A stretch of DNA of 64,000 nt from NCBI GenBank assembly GCA_021816625.1, contig JAKAXM010000003.1, positions 62,001-126,000 on the forward strand, in the 5' to 3' direction. A program made the position numbers and the translations under genes. The notes under the pieces are model-generated. The model worked only from the letters and a program-made list of their open reading frames with translations. It had not been told where the DNA came from and searched no databases. The stretch comes from Pseudomonadota bacterium (GTDB taxonomy: Bacteria > Pseudomonadota > Gammaproteobacteria > Acidiferrobacterales > Acidiferrobacteraceae). Shown here piece by piece: positions 44,646 to 53,836 of this stretch (its first letter is position 1; every line of letters begins with the position of its first letter).

Positions 44646-47600
44646 ATGTCAGTAGAGCAGAAAACAGAAGGAGCGCCCGCACCGGCTGCGCACCCGCCGT
44701 TACGCTTGGCGCGTGACTGGCGTTATCAGGATCTCTTCGAGTCCGAAGGCCTAGCCCGCCTTGACGGCGAGTTTCTAGACCACGTCGGCGCCCTCGATCC
44801 GGATCTAGCCGACCAGATCCGGCGTTTCCGGGCAGGCGAGACGCCGCCGACCGCGCTTTTGCAGAGCACCTTGCTTCTGGCCATCGCACCCCATATCGAA
44901 TCGTTCATAGCCGAGCTCTTTCAGATCGAGCCCGCCGTTTCGGCGCTACGCCGAGCGACTGTGGGTCACGACAGCGTCATGCAATTCAAAAAGCAGTTCG
45001 TGCAGCGGCGCGCGCGCCGTTATCGCGGCGATTTCCCGCAGAGTTTTGCGGATCTGAGCGCCTGGCTTGCCGACGAGGCCAGCAAGCGGGGGCTGCCCGT
45101 TACCGATCGCGAGTGGGCGATCGCCTGTTTGGGCGAGGAGTGGCTCGCCGATGAAAAGCAGTATGAGACCGAGATAACGCGTCTCACCCAATGGTGCGCC
45201 CTCATCTTGAATGACGGCGACATCGGGGCCCAGTTCGCCGCGTGGGCAAGCTTTCAATTGCCCGACCGGGTCGACCATACCCATCTCGTCGCGGTCAATC
45301 GGGTCGAGCGTTACGGGGTAGACATGGCCGAAGGGCCCGCCGGGGGTTTCCGGCGCCGCGATGGCTTCCATTTGACCGATGGGCGCATGGATGCGCGCCA
45401 TGTGCAAAGCGAGGTGCATTACTGTCTCTATTGCCACGATCACGACGGGGATTTCTGCTCCAAGGGCTTTCCCGAGAAAAAGGGCGTTCCGGAGCTTGGC
45501 TTCAAGGTCGATCCGCTGGGGGTGACGCTCACGGGCTGTCCGCTCGAAGAGAAGATCTCGGAGATGAACCTGCTGCGTCGGGATGGCCTTAGTATCGCGG
45601 CGCTCGCCATGGTGATGCTCGACAATCCCATGGTCCCGGCCACTGGGCATCGCATCTGCAACGACTGCATGAAGGGCTGCATCTATCAAAAGCAGGATCC
45701 CGTCAATATTCCCGAGATCGAAACCCGGGTCCTGACCGATGTCTTGCACCTGCCCTGGGGTGTGGAGATCTACGATCTCCTGTTGCGCTGGAACCCCTTG
45801 CTGCAGACCGCTTATCTCCCTAAGCCCGATAACGGCCACAAGGTGCTGGTTGTGGGCATGGGGCCGGCCGGCTTTACGATGGCTCATTATCTAAGCCGCG
45901 AGGGCTGCACGGTTCTCGGCATCGATGGTTTAAAGATCGAGCCCTTGCCCGCCGACATCGTTACTAAGCCCGTGTTCTCGTGGACATCCCTCACAGAAGA
46001 CCTCGATGAGCGCGTCCTGCTCGGTTTCGGGGGTGTTGCCGAGTACGGGATCACGGTGCGGTGGGACAAGAATTTCTTGAAATTGATCTATCTGAGTCTC
46101 GCGCGGCGGCGGCGGGTCCGTATCACGGGCGGTGTGCGGTTTGGCGGCACAATCACAGTCGATGACGCCTGGGAACTCGGCTTTGATCATATCTGTATCG
46201 CGACCGGCGCGGGGCTACCGCGGGTCGTGCCGATGACCCATAGTCTTGCACGCGGCATGCGTCAGGCGAGCGATTTCCTGATGGCCTTGCAGCTTACAGG
46301 TGCTGGCAAGGACACGAGCCTTGCGAACCTCCAGGTGCGGCTGCCCGCGGTGGTGGTCGGCGGCGGTCTGACCGCCGTGGATACCGCGACTGAGGTCCAG
46401 ACGTATTACATCAAACAGGTCAGCAAGATCCTGACGCGTTATGAGGCCATGGTGGCGGAGGGGGGGGCCGCGGCCCTGCGCCAGGGCATGCCACCCGAAG
46501 ACGAGGCGATCTTGGAGGAGTTTCTGGCACACGGACGCGCGGTGCGTGCCGAGCGGGAGCGGGCGCAGGCCGCCGGCGAGGCGCCGAATTTCATTCCCCT
46601 TCTGCGCTCGTGGGGCGGCGTGACACTCGCTTACCGTAAGGGCATGAACAATTCCCCGGCCTATACCCGCAACCACGAGGAATTGACCAAGGCCCTGGAG
46701 GAGGGGCTCTACTATGCCGAGGGCCTAGATCCGGTGCGCGCCGAGCTCGATGGCTACGGTCATGTGCAGACCTTGGTCGCCCGGCGTATGCGGGAGGTCG
46801 AGGGGCGCTGGGTGACGAGCGATCAGGAGGTGCGTCTGCCCGCGCGCAGCGTGCTGATTGCGGCGGGGACCGTACCCAATACCATCTATGAACGCGAATA
46901 CCCGGGTACCTTCGTCTTGGACGGCAATCACTTCGAGGGGCATGTGGCCCACGGGGATCGCTTGCAAGCGGTGCAGGTCGCCGCGCATTGCAAGGCCCCG
47001 GAGACGGGGCCTTTCACCTCCTACGAGAAGGGGGCCTATCGCATCAGCTTCCTCGGCGATACCCACGCCGCCTTCCATGGGAGCGTCGTCAAGGCGGTCG
47101 CCTCGAGTAAGGTCGCCTTCCCCCAGATCATGGCGGTCCTTGCCGCCGGTCCCGAGCCGTCGCTACAGGAGACGCCCGCTGCGTTTCTCGAGCGTATGGC
47201 CACCTTGCTCGAGCCCCGGGTGGTAGCGGTCAATAGGAACAACCCGGCGGTCGCCGAACTCTGGATCAAGGCCCCTATGGCCGCGCGGAACTTCCGTCCC
47301 GGACAGTTTTTTCGTCTCCAGACCTTCGAATCGCATAGCCGCATTGTGCGGGGGACGCGTCTGCAGGTCCCCGTCATCACGGTAAGTGGCACCGGGGTCG
47401 AGGACGACCGGGTACGGCTCATGGTGCTGCAATGGGGCGCAGGCGCGCGCGTGGCCGGCGCCCTGGAGCCGGGCGACCCGCTCATCCTGATGGGCCCTAC
47501 GGGGTCCCCGACCGAGATCCCTACCGGCCAGACGGTGCTGGTCGTCGCTGGGCGTTGGGGGGCTGCGGTCATGCTCGACATCGGCCCCGCGCTGCGCGCG

Positions 47601-48194
47601 GCCGGCAACCGGGTGCTCTATGTGGCGGCCTTTGCCCAGGCCGCGGAGCTCGATAATCAAGCAGGGCTCGAGGCGGCCGCCGATCAGATCCTCTGGTGCA
47701 CGGCGCGTGGCCCGCGGATCGTCGCCCGTCGCCCCCAGGACCGGTCGGTGGAGGCTACCGACATGGTGGCCTTGTTGTCCCAATATGCCGCCGGGGGATT
47801 GGATCTGCCGGCCGAGGCGCTGGCGCTAAAGACCGTCGATCGGATCCTCGTCATGGGATCCACAGGGCTTTTGAAGGCCTTTCAGACGGCCCTGCATGCT
47901 GAGTTGCAGCCGGTATTCAAGCCGGATGTGAAGGCGATCGCCACGGTGGGCAGCCCCATGCAGTGCATGATGAAGGGGGTGTGTGCCCAGTGTCTGCAGT
48001 GGCAGATCGATCCTGCTACCGGGCTACGCACGCGCGCCGTCTTCTCGTGCGCTGAGCAGGATCAGCCGCTCGCCTGGGTCGATCTCGAGAATCTCGCGGC
48101 CCGCCAGAGCCAGAACCGGCTCTCGGAGCGCCTGAGCAATCAATGGTTGACCGCGGTGTTGGCCGCAGCCGGGGCGCGTCAGTCGGGGGCCTGA
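44646..48194 (+). CDS. Large iron-sulfur flavoprotein: GltD-like oxidoreductase fused to PyrK-like reductase module
   Basis: A 1182-residue cytoplasmic fusion. Residues 1-250 form an all-helical-looking domain I do not recognise. A Cys-rich part follows (Cys260, 263, 271, 298, 338, 341, 345), enough for two [4Fe-4S] clusters as in GltD-type proteins. FAD and NAD(P) Rossmann motifs are VLVVGMGPAGFTMAHYL (about 399-415) and AVVVGGGLTAVDTATEV (about 567-583). From about 850 the chain resembles the dihydroorotate dehydrogenase electron-transfer subunit: RNFRPGQFFRLQ for flavin, VLVVAGRWGAAVM for NAD, and Cys1107, 1113, 1116 and 1135 for [2Fe-2S]. Electrons probably pass between NAD(P)H, flavins and an unknown acceptor; flavin-based bifurcation is possible but unproven. 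No operon partner. Confidence 0.8.
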   Translation: MSVEQKTEGAPAPAAHPPLRLARDWRYQDLFESEGLARLDGEFLDHVGALDPDLADQIRRFRAGETPPTALLQSTLLLAIAPHIESFIAELFQIEPAVSALRRATVGHDSVMQFKKQFVQRRARRYRGDFPQSFADLSAWLADEASKRGLPVTDREWAIACLGEEWLADEKQYETEITRLTQWCALILNDGDIGAQFAAWASFQLPDRVDHTHLVAVNRVERYGVDMAEGPAGGFRRRDGFHLTDGRMDARHVQSEVHYCLYCHDHDGDFCSKGFPEKKGVPELGFKVDPLGVTLTGCPLEEKISEMNLLRRDGLSIAALAMVMLDNPMVPATGHRICNDCMKGCIYQKQDPVNIPEIETRVLTDVLHLPWGVEIYDLLLRWNPLLQTAYLPKPDNGHKVLVVGMGPAGFTMAHYLSREGCTVLGIDGLKIEPLPADIVTKPVFSWTSLTEDLDERVLLGFGGVAEYGITVRWDKNFLKLIYLSLARRRRVRITGGVRFGGTITVDDAWELGFDHICIATGAGLPRVVPMTHSLARGMRQASDFLMALQLTGAGKDTSLANLQVRLPAVVVGGGLTAVDTATEVQTYYIKQVSKILTRYEAMVAEGGAAALRQGMPPEDEAILEEFLAHGRAVRAERERAQAAGEAPNFIPLLRSWGGVTLAYRKGMNNSPAYTRNHEELTKALEEGLYYAEGLDPVRAELDGYGHVQTLVARRMREVEGRWVTSDQEVRLPARSVLIAAGTVPNTIYEREYPGTFVLDGNHFEGHVAHGDRLQAVQVAAHCKAPETGPFTSYEKGAYRISFLGDTHAAFHGSVVKAVASSKVAFPQIMAVLAAGPEPSLQETPAAFLERMATLLEPRVVAVNRNNPAVAELWIKAPMAARNFRPGQFFRLQTFESHSRIVRGTRLQVPVITVSGTGVEDDRVRLMVLQWGAGARVAGALEPGDPLILMGPTGSPTEIPTGQTVLVVAGRWGAAVMLDIGPALRAAGNRVLYVAAFAQAAELDNQAGLEAAADQILWCTARGPRIVARRPQDRSVEATDMVALLSQYAAGGLDLPAEALALKTVDRILVMGSTGLLKAFQTALHAELQPVFKPDVKAIATVGSPMQCMMKGVCAQCLQWQIDPATGLRTRAVFSCAEQDQPLAWVDLENLAARQSQNRLSERLSNQWLTAVLAAAGARQSGA

Positions 48195-48218
48195 CCGAGT
48201 TGCCCCGCGTCCCCGGTT

Positions 48219-49139
48219 TCAGGGCCTAAGGCCATGGCGCCAGTCGCGCCGGCATTGCTCCCCGAGCCTCGCGGCGGCGCGACCGCGGAGGATGATACCG
48301 ACCTCACGGTTGCGGGTAAGGCTCGTCGGGCTTAAGTTTTCGGAGCCGATGAACGCCTGCTGAGTGCTGCTTATGAGCTTTGCGTGGAGATACGGATGGC
48401 GCAGGGTGCGGATGTGGACCCCATAGCTCTCTACACGTCGCGCAACCCGGCGATCATAGCGGCTGAGCCGCGCGGGCAGCAGTAGGTCGATCTTCGCTCC
48501 GCGGGCACGCAAAGCCGCCAGCACCTGTCGATCTCGCCCGAGCTCCTCCGATTCCACACACACAGGCCCCGGCACACGCAAGGCCCGTACCAGCGCCTCG
48601 GTCGCCCCGGGTGCCAGGACGAGCACGCGCCGGGGCCCTGCGCCCGCCTGCGCGCCGTGCCAGTCGGCGGTAAAGACGGCGCGCAGGGCCTGGGCGATGG
48701 GCCGGTCATATCCGGTCCAGAGGTATTCCCGGTTCTTGTGAAAGGCGGCCCACGTCATATTGGCCGTGCCGATCTCGCTGCGCATCCCCGATACCATGTA
48801 CTTCGCGTGATCAAAGACATAGCGGCTGCTAAAGCGCCGCGGCGCGGCATGGACTATGGCCCCGGTCGCGCGTAGACGCGCCAGTTCCCCGTGTGGCCGG
48901 CGCCCATAGGGGTGGCGGGCGATGATGATGCGCACGCGCACGCCCCGCCGGACGGCATCGCGGATCGCCGCCAAGACCACGCGGTCTGTCATGAGGTAGG
49001 TGTTGATGTCGAGGGCGCCGCGCGCATCTTGTATGAAACGCACGATGGGTGCGACTCCCGCCTGGGGTTCGATGGCAAGCATGGGTTCAAAAGGGTGGTG
49101 GCCAGGCGCTAGTCCAACCGAAAAGTCGGGATCTGGCAA
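48219..49139 (-). CDS. Phospholipase D-like domain protein
   Basis: About 306 residues with two HKD-type half-sites: HAKYMVSG...IGTANMTW (about 119-135) and LHAKLISSTQQAFIGSENLS (about 254-273). Both keep His, Lys and the following Asn/Glu pattern of single-chain PLD enzymes. No signal peptide is visible. Substrates could be phospholipid or nucleic acid. The listed start is TTG; ATG 49082 would shorten the protein by 19 residues without loss of a motif. It converges on the large flavoprotein gene, and no operon is apparent. Confidence 0.8.
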   Translation of the reverse strand: MPDPDFSVGLAPGHHPFEPMLAIEPQAGVAPIVRFIQDARGALDINTYLMTDRVVLAAIRDAVRRGVRVRIIIARHPYGRRPHGELARLRATGAIVHAAPRRFSSRYVFDHAKYMVSGMRSEIGTANMTWAAFHKNREYLWTGYDRPIAQALRAVFTADWHGAQAGAGPRRVLVLAPGATEALVRALRVPGPVCVESEELGRDRQVLAALRARGAKIDLLLPARLSRYDRRVARRVESYGVHIRTLRHPYLHAKLISSTQQAFIGSENLSPTSLTRNREVGIILRGRAAARLGEQCRRDWRHGLRP

Positions 49140-49342
49140 GACGGCACGGGTAGGCAGCCGCGTTGGTCGGTGGCCGCCCCCGGATGTCGCGCGACGGCGT
49201 GTGCCTCGCTCGGATGACGGGCCCCACCTTGCCGTCTGGGCGCTTACGGTCTACGGTAACTGTTAAGGTCGGCGCGGGATGGGTCGGGTCGGTATGAGCC
49301 CGGCGTCTCGGAATGCGCGCCGTTGATGGCGAGGGGATGACT

Positions 49343-50620
49343 ATGGCAACGGCGGTTAAGGCGGGGTCTCAGGCGGCGCCCAAGAAAAAGGCAGGCCCCA
49401 AGGCTGCGGTCTTTCTGTGGCAGGCGCGCCCCGCCGGAGATGCCAAGGCCGCCATCCAGAGGGGCGAAATGGAGGGGGTGTCGGTCGCCTTCGTACGCGC
49501 CATGCTCCGCAAGCGCGGCCTCGACGTGATCTCGGTCAAGAAGAAGCCCACGCCCTTGTTTTCGGGGATGGGGTCGATCAAAGAGGCCAATATCGTGGTC
49601 ATGATCCGCCAGCTCTCGACCATGATCAATGCCGGCGTCCCCATGGTGCAGGCCTTCGAGCTGCTCGCCACCGCAAGCGAGAGCAAGGCCATGAAGGCCA
49701 TGCTCGAGGGCATACTGACCCCGATCAAGGACGGCGAGCGGGTGGCCGACGCCTTTAACCGTTACCCCAAGTATTTCAACCGCCTGTTTGTCTCTTTGCT
49801 GGCGGCCGGTGACCAGGGCGGTATCCTGGACACCATTTTGCTCAGGCTCGCTGACTATCGCGAAAAGACGCTCGCCCTGCAAAAGAAGATCCGTTCGGCG
49901 ATGATCTATCCGGCCTCCATCATCACCGTCATGCTGCTTGTGACGGCGATCTTGATGATCTTCGTGATCCCGGTCTTTGCGCACCTTTTTGACAGTTTTG
50001 GCGCGACGCTGCCGGCGCTTACGCAGATGGTCATCGACATATCGAACTGGATGCGCGGGCACTGGTATCTCGTGGTCTTCATCCCCATCGCGGTGGTGTG
50101 GGCCTTCCTCATGGCCTACCGCAAGAGTTTCGGTTTTCGGACCCAGGTCGATCGCATAGCACTCAAGTTGCCGATCATGGGCGATGTCGTCTTGAAGGGA
50201 TCGGTAGCGCGTTTCATGCGCACGCTCGCGACCATGCAGGCCGCCGGCGTCCCCATCAACGAGGCCCTGGAGACCCTATCGCGGATTTCCAACAACGTAA
50301 TTATCGAGCGATCTGTGAATGCGGCCCGGGAACGGGTGCTGGAAGGCGGATTCATCACCGATTCCTTGAAGGAGACGGGGGTGTTCCCGCCCATGGCCGT
50401 GCATATGCTGGCCATCGGCGAACAGACGGGCGCAATCGAGGTTATGGCCGAGAAGGTCGCCGATTTCTACGAAGGGGAGGTGAGTGAGACTGTCGCCCGC
50501 ATGTCGACCCTCATGGAGCCGATCATCATGGTGGTCCTTGGCATCATCGTGGGTACCCTCGTAGTGGCGATGTATATGCCCATCTTCGAGCTAGGGGCGG
50601 TCGTAACCCACAGCGGCTAG
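49343..50620 (+). CDS. pilC: Type IV pilus inner-membrane platform protein
   Basis: 425-residue homologue of GspF serving the type IV pilus. A basic N terminus and GVSVAFVRAMLRKRGLDVISVKKK are followed by two T2SSF domains (about 90-215 and 292-415) and three helices. VMIRQLSTMINAGVPMVQAFELL and FMRTLATMQAAGVPINEALETL are the paired motifs. The ATG at 49343 has GAGGGG six bases before it; ATGs at 49313 and 49337 are in frame. pilB and pilD, which often flank pilC, are absent. The minor pilin genes follow after a hairpin. Confidence 0.93.
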   Translation: MATAVKAGSQAAPKKKAGPKAAVFLWQARPAGDAKAAIQRGEMEGVSVAFVRAMLRKRGLDVISVKKKPTPLFSGMGSIKEANIVVMIRQLSTMINAGVPMVQAFELLATASESKAMKAMLEGILTPIKDGERVADAFNRYPKYFNRLFVSLLAAGDQGGILDTILLRLADYREKTLALQKKIRSAMIYPASIITVMLLVTAILMIFVIPVFAHLFDSFGATLPALTQMVIDISNWMRGHWYLVVFIPIAVVWAFLMAYRKSFGFRTQVDRIALKLPIMGDVVLKGSVARFMRTLATMQAAGVPINEALETLSRISNNVIIERSVNAARERVLEGGFITDSLKETGVFPPMAVHMLAIGEQTGAIEVMAEKVADFYEGEVSETVARMSTLMEPIIMVVLGIIVGTLVVAMYMPIFELGAVVTHSG

Positions 50621-50643
50621 GGTCTCATACCCGAGGGGGCCGC

Positions 50644-50667
50644 GAAGGGCCTCCCGCACGGCCCTTT
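50644..50667 (+). terminator. Hairpin behind pilC
   Basis: AAGGGCC (50645-50651) pairs perfectly with GGCCCTT (50660-50666) around TCCCGCAC, and TTTGT follows the right arm. It starts 25 bases after the pilC stop and is a fair intrinsic terminator. Confidence 0.6.
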
Positions 50668-50848
50668 GTCCCGGGCAGGGTCAGGCCTGGCGTTTGTACC
50701 CTGCAAGTCCTGCCCGGCGACCGGCCGTGGCGGGAGAGACCCCCGATTCCGGGCCCCGCGTGACCCACCCGCGATTTGGCAAATACGCATTTCTGTGCTA
50801 GACCTCATGAAGGTAGAGGCGGCCTGTGAGTGCGCCGCGGAGGAGACC

Positions 50849-51598
50849 ATGGGTCATAGAGTCGGGGCGGGCCCAGTCGCCGTCAGGGGGGAGATCCGTC
50901 CCCGCGGGGGGTATGCGCGGAGGGGGGCGCCCGTGGCGGCGCCGGCCCATCAGGACATATCAACGGGCGATCGCCAGTCGCCCGGTCATAGGGTGCGGCG
51001 GACGCCGTCTGCGGGACGCGCCCGGCGCGGCCAGACGGGCGTGACGCTCGTGGAGCTCATGGTCGTCATCGCCATAGGCGCGATTGCAACCGCAGTCGCT
51101 TTGCCCCTCATGTCGCAGTGGGTCGCCAACGGCCATATCCAGAGCGCGGCCGCCTATTTCCAGCAGAATTTGCAGTGGGCGCGGGCGTATGCCTTGCGCA
51201 GCGATCAAGGCGTCGAGGTCGACGTAACCAGCCAGATCGTCCAGGGACAGCGGACCTGCGCCTGGTCGATGGCCCTCTATCAGCCCCCCCCGCAGCAACC
51301 CCTGGCGATTAGCAGTGCACCCGCGATGACCGCGAACGAGTTCGCTAAGCGGTTTCCGAACGTCTCGTGCGCGGTGTCGGCGCTGCCGGCCATGCCGATC
51401 ACGATGCAACCTGACGGTACGATCATCGTGGCGGCTGCGGGGGCCGGGGCCCCGAGCCCTGCTAACGGCTACGTGGCGTTTGCGGCCAATACCAATGCCG
51501 TCCGCTATGCGTCCTGGCTTGTCAAATATTACGGGGCGGGTGAGTTGCGTTCCTGCGTCCCGGCCGCCATAGGTGCCACCACATGCGTACTCCAGTGA
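50849..51598 (+). CDS. fimT: Minor pilin FimT/FimU (GspH-like)
   Basis: Pilin-like protein with cleavage site RRGQTG before VTLVELMVVIAIGAIATAVALP (Glu at +5). The GspH-type domain carries FQQNLQWARAYALRSDQGVEVDV, and four cysteines lie in the globular part. ATG 50849 behind GGAGGAG would give an unusually long leader of about 64 residues. GTG 50993 would give a 16-residue leader but has no good ribosome site. It heads the minor pilin operon fimT-pilV-pilW-pilX-pilY1, which primes pilus assembly in related bacteria. Confidence 0.8.
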   Translation: MGHRVGAGPVAVRGEIRPRGGYARRGAPVAAPAHQDISTGDRQSPGHRVRRTPSAGRARRGQTGVTLVELMVVIAIGAIATAVALPLMSQWVANGHIQSAAAYFQQNLQWARAYALRSDQGVEVDVTSQIVQGQRTCAWSMALYQPPPQQPLAISSAPAMTANEFAKRFPNVSCAVSALPAMPITMQPDGTIIVAAAGAGAPSPANGYVAFAANTNAVRYASWLVKYYGAGELRSCVPAAIGATTCVLQ

Positions 51599-52065
51599 TC
51601 ATGCGGGGCCGGGGAGTCGCGGAGGCCCGCGCGCGTGGGTTTACCCTGATCGAAAACATGGTGGCCTTGGCCGTATTCGCGATCGGTATGATGGGGGTCG
51701 TCTACCTGTATCTCAATGGCCTGGGCCTGTCTCAGAAGAGCCAGGGCCTTAGCCAGGCCAATATCGCCATGCAGGAGATCATCGGCATGATGCGCGCCGA
51801 CGGTAACGAGGCGCTGCTCTACAACGGGGTCGCCACCCGTAGCGCGGCGTTACCTCCGAGCGGCACATTGGCGGCCGCCAATGTGGCGACCTGGATGCAG
51901 GACTTGCGGGCCCTGCCGGGGGTGGGCGCCCAGCAGGGCGGCTCGGGGACGATCCAGGTACAGCCCATCAATCCCGTGTCCAAGCTCTGCCCCTGTCAGG
52001 CCAACGTGCAGATTCAATGGGGCGCCGGGAATGTTTACCAGGTACAGACCGATGTCGACTACTAG
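51583..52065 (+). CDS. pilV: Minor pilin PilV
   Basis: 160 residues with cleavage at ARARG before FTLIENMVALAVFAIGMMGVVYLYL (Glu at +5). The body is Ala/Gly/Gln-rich and has a CPC pair near the C terminus (PVSKLCPCQANVQIQW). ATG 51583 overlaps fimT by 16 bases, and ATG 51601 is the alternative. It overlaps pilW by 14 bases. Confidence 0.85.
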   Translation: MRTPVIMRGRGVAEARARGFTLIENMVALAVFAIGMMGVVYLYLNGLGLSQKSQGLSQANIAMQEIIGMMRADGNEALLYNGVATRSAALPPSGTLAAANVATWMQDLRALPGVGAQQGGSGTIQVQPINPVSKLCPCQANVQIQWGAGNVYQVQTDVDY

Positions 52066-53245
52066 ACGCCCGCTTGGTTTTACCTTGGTCGAGATGCTGG
52101 TGGCGCTGGCCGTGTCGGCCTTGGCGGCCATCGGGATTTATAGCGCCTTTAGCAGCACGGGGCATGTACTGACGGAGGTCAAGAGCCAGGACAATGCCTG
52201 GCAGCAGGGGCGTTCGGCCTTGACTGCCATCACGCAGGCGGTGGAGTCAGCCGGGTATGGATTGCCCATGACCCTATGCGGCTCGATCGTAAGCGCCAAC
52301 CCAACCGGCGGCACCTTCTCCCTGGCACCGGTTACCGTGACGGCCCCCCAGCCGGCAGCCCTCGCGACCTACGACCCCGCGAGTTCACCCATCAATGCCG
52401 GCGTCACGACCGATGAATTGACGACGGTTACGGGCAGCGGCTATTTCGGGTCCGCGCCCACGACCCATATCGTAAGCCCCCCGGGGGCCAGCACGACGGC
52501 GTCGACCGTGACCGTGAATAATCCCTCGCTCTTGGCGCCCAACGACATGTTCTTGGTGGCGCTCCCCAACGGCAGCTGCCTTTTGGGGCAGATCACGAAC
52601 ATCGGGGGCCATGCCAATGTCGGATTCACTCACGGTGGCAGTGCTTACAATCTACCGCAAGGGTTTGCCGCGCTCGATCCTGCGGTGACCTCGAATCAGT
52701 TGCAGGGGGCGGGCTTCGTCGATCTGGGTTCCGGTTTCACGATCGATCAGTTTTTCATAAGCTACCGTGCGCCTGGCGGCAATACCCCCCAAAATCCCAA
52801 TAGCGTACCGTCTTTGTACATGCTTCAGTACACGCCCGCGGCGGGGCTTCCCGGCAATCCCGCCCCCGTGCCCGAACTCGTCGCACGCGGCGTGGTTGAC
52901 ATGCAAGTTGAACTGGGTTACGGGTCGGGAGGTTCGGTGGCCTTTTTCGCGCCGCCCAACGGGTCGCCGCCACCGGGTGCCAACGGTGCCCTCATGACGC
53001 CCGCCAACGTCCTCGCCGTGAAGGTGGCCTTGCTCGTGCGCAGCACGCGCACCACCCCAGGGGCGGGCACTGTCGCTGGCGGCCGGATTGCGCTCATGGG
53101 GGGCGCTGCCCCGGCCTTCTATGTCGTGCCCCAGGCGCTGCCCGCCAATAATACGACGGGCTGCCTGCTGGGTGACTGCAGTCATTACACCTATCACGTC
53201 TTTAAGACCGTGATCCCCGTCCGGAACGTGATATGGGGACAATAG
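52052..53245 (+). CDS. pilW: Minor pilin PilW
   Basis: 397 residues with leader MSTTRRPLG and mature start FTLVEMLVALAVSALAAIGIY (Glu at +5). DNAWQQGRSALTAITQAVESAGYGL is the standard PilW start of the globular part. The long body is Gly/Pro/Thr-rich and ends in HYTYHVFKTVIPVRNVIWGQ, the PilW C-terminal signature. The frame continues upstream without a stop, but the leader fixes the start at 52052. Confidence 0.9.
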   Translation: MSTTRRPLGFTLVEMLVALAVSALAAIGIYSAFSSTGHVLTEVKSQDNAWQQGRSALTAITQAVESAGYGLPMTLCGSIVSANPTGGTFSLAPVTVTAPQPAALATYDPASSPINAGVTTDELTTVTGSGYFGSAPTTHIVSPPGASTTASTVTVNNPSLLAPNDMFLVALPNGSCLLGQITNIGGHANVGFTHGGSAYNLPQGFAALDPAVTSNQLQGAGFVDLGSGFTIDQFFISYRAPGGNTPQNPNSVPSLYMLQYTPAAGLPGNPAPVPELVARGVVDMQVELGYGSGGSVAFFAPPNGSPPPGANGALMTPANVLAVKVALLVRSTRTTPGAGTVAGGRIALMGGAAPAFYVVPQALPANNTTGCLLGDCSHYTYHVFKTVIPVRNVIWGQ

Positions 53246-53247
53246 CC

Positions 53248-53832
53248 ATGCGCCGTCGCCCCTCTTTGCGCCATGACCAACGCGGGATCACCTTGATGCT
53301 CGCGATCATGGTGCTGCTTGCGATCACCTTCTCGGCCTTTGGGCTCATGTATTATGCCCGCTATGATTCCGCCGTATCCTCCAATGGGGCTTTGAATGCC
53401 GCAGCCCTTGAGGCGAGCGATATCGGGCTCCAGGCGGCGAGTACCGCGCTCGAGGGTCTTGGCGGCTATCCCGAGACCATGAACATGGGCCCCTACCCCT
53501 GGTGGGATACGAATCTACCGCTTTCGCCCTCCGGGGTGCCGGCCCCCGGCGACCCGCAGAACGCCACCAACTGGACGTTCTGGCAAAACTGCGCCACGGC
53601 CAAGACCTGCGCGCAGATCCTCGTGCCGTTTGCGGGCCGCAATCTCCTCGTGGAATATGTGATCGAGCCTACCGGCCTGCGGCCGCAGGTCCTAAACGGG
53701 TCGCAGGTGCTCGCCGGCAGCGGCGGCCCGACGACGACGTACCGGCTTTACGATGCTTTCGTGAATGTGGCGGGCGGGGCGGGGAGTAATTTCCATCTCA
53801 CCGTCGAAGCGGCGCTGCGCAAGGGAGGGTAG
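53248..53832 (+). CDS. pilX: Minor pilin PilX
   Basis: About 194 residues. The leader MRRRPSLRHDQRG precedes ITLMLAIMVLLAITFSAFGLMYYA and, as in PilX, Glu at +5 is missing. NAAALEASDIGLQAASTALEGL follows the hydrophobic helix. A CATAKTC pair lies in the globular part. ATG 53248 lies two bases after the pilW stop; ATG 53233 inside pilW is the alternative. Four bases separate it from the pilY1 transcript segment. Confidence 0.82.
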   Translation: MRRRPSLRHDQRGITLMLAIMVLLAITFSAFGLMYYARYDSAVSSNGALNAAALEASDIGLQAASTALEGLGGYPETMNMGPYPWWDTNLPLSPSGVPAPGDPQNATNWTFWQNCATAKTCAQILVPFAGRNLLVEYVIEPTGLRPQVLNGSQVLAGSGGPTTTYRLYDAFVNVAGGAGSNFHLTVEAALRKGG

Positions 53833-53836
53833 GACT

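Noticed and set aside
50774-50800. Sigma-54 promoter before fimT
   Set aside because: A GG and a GC element are present but their spacing is two to three bases too short.
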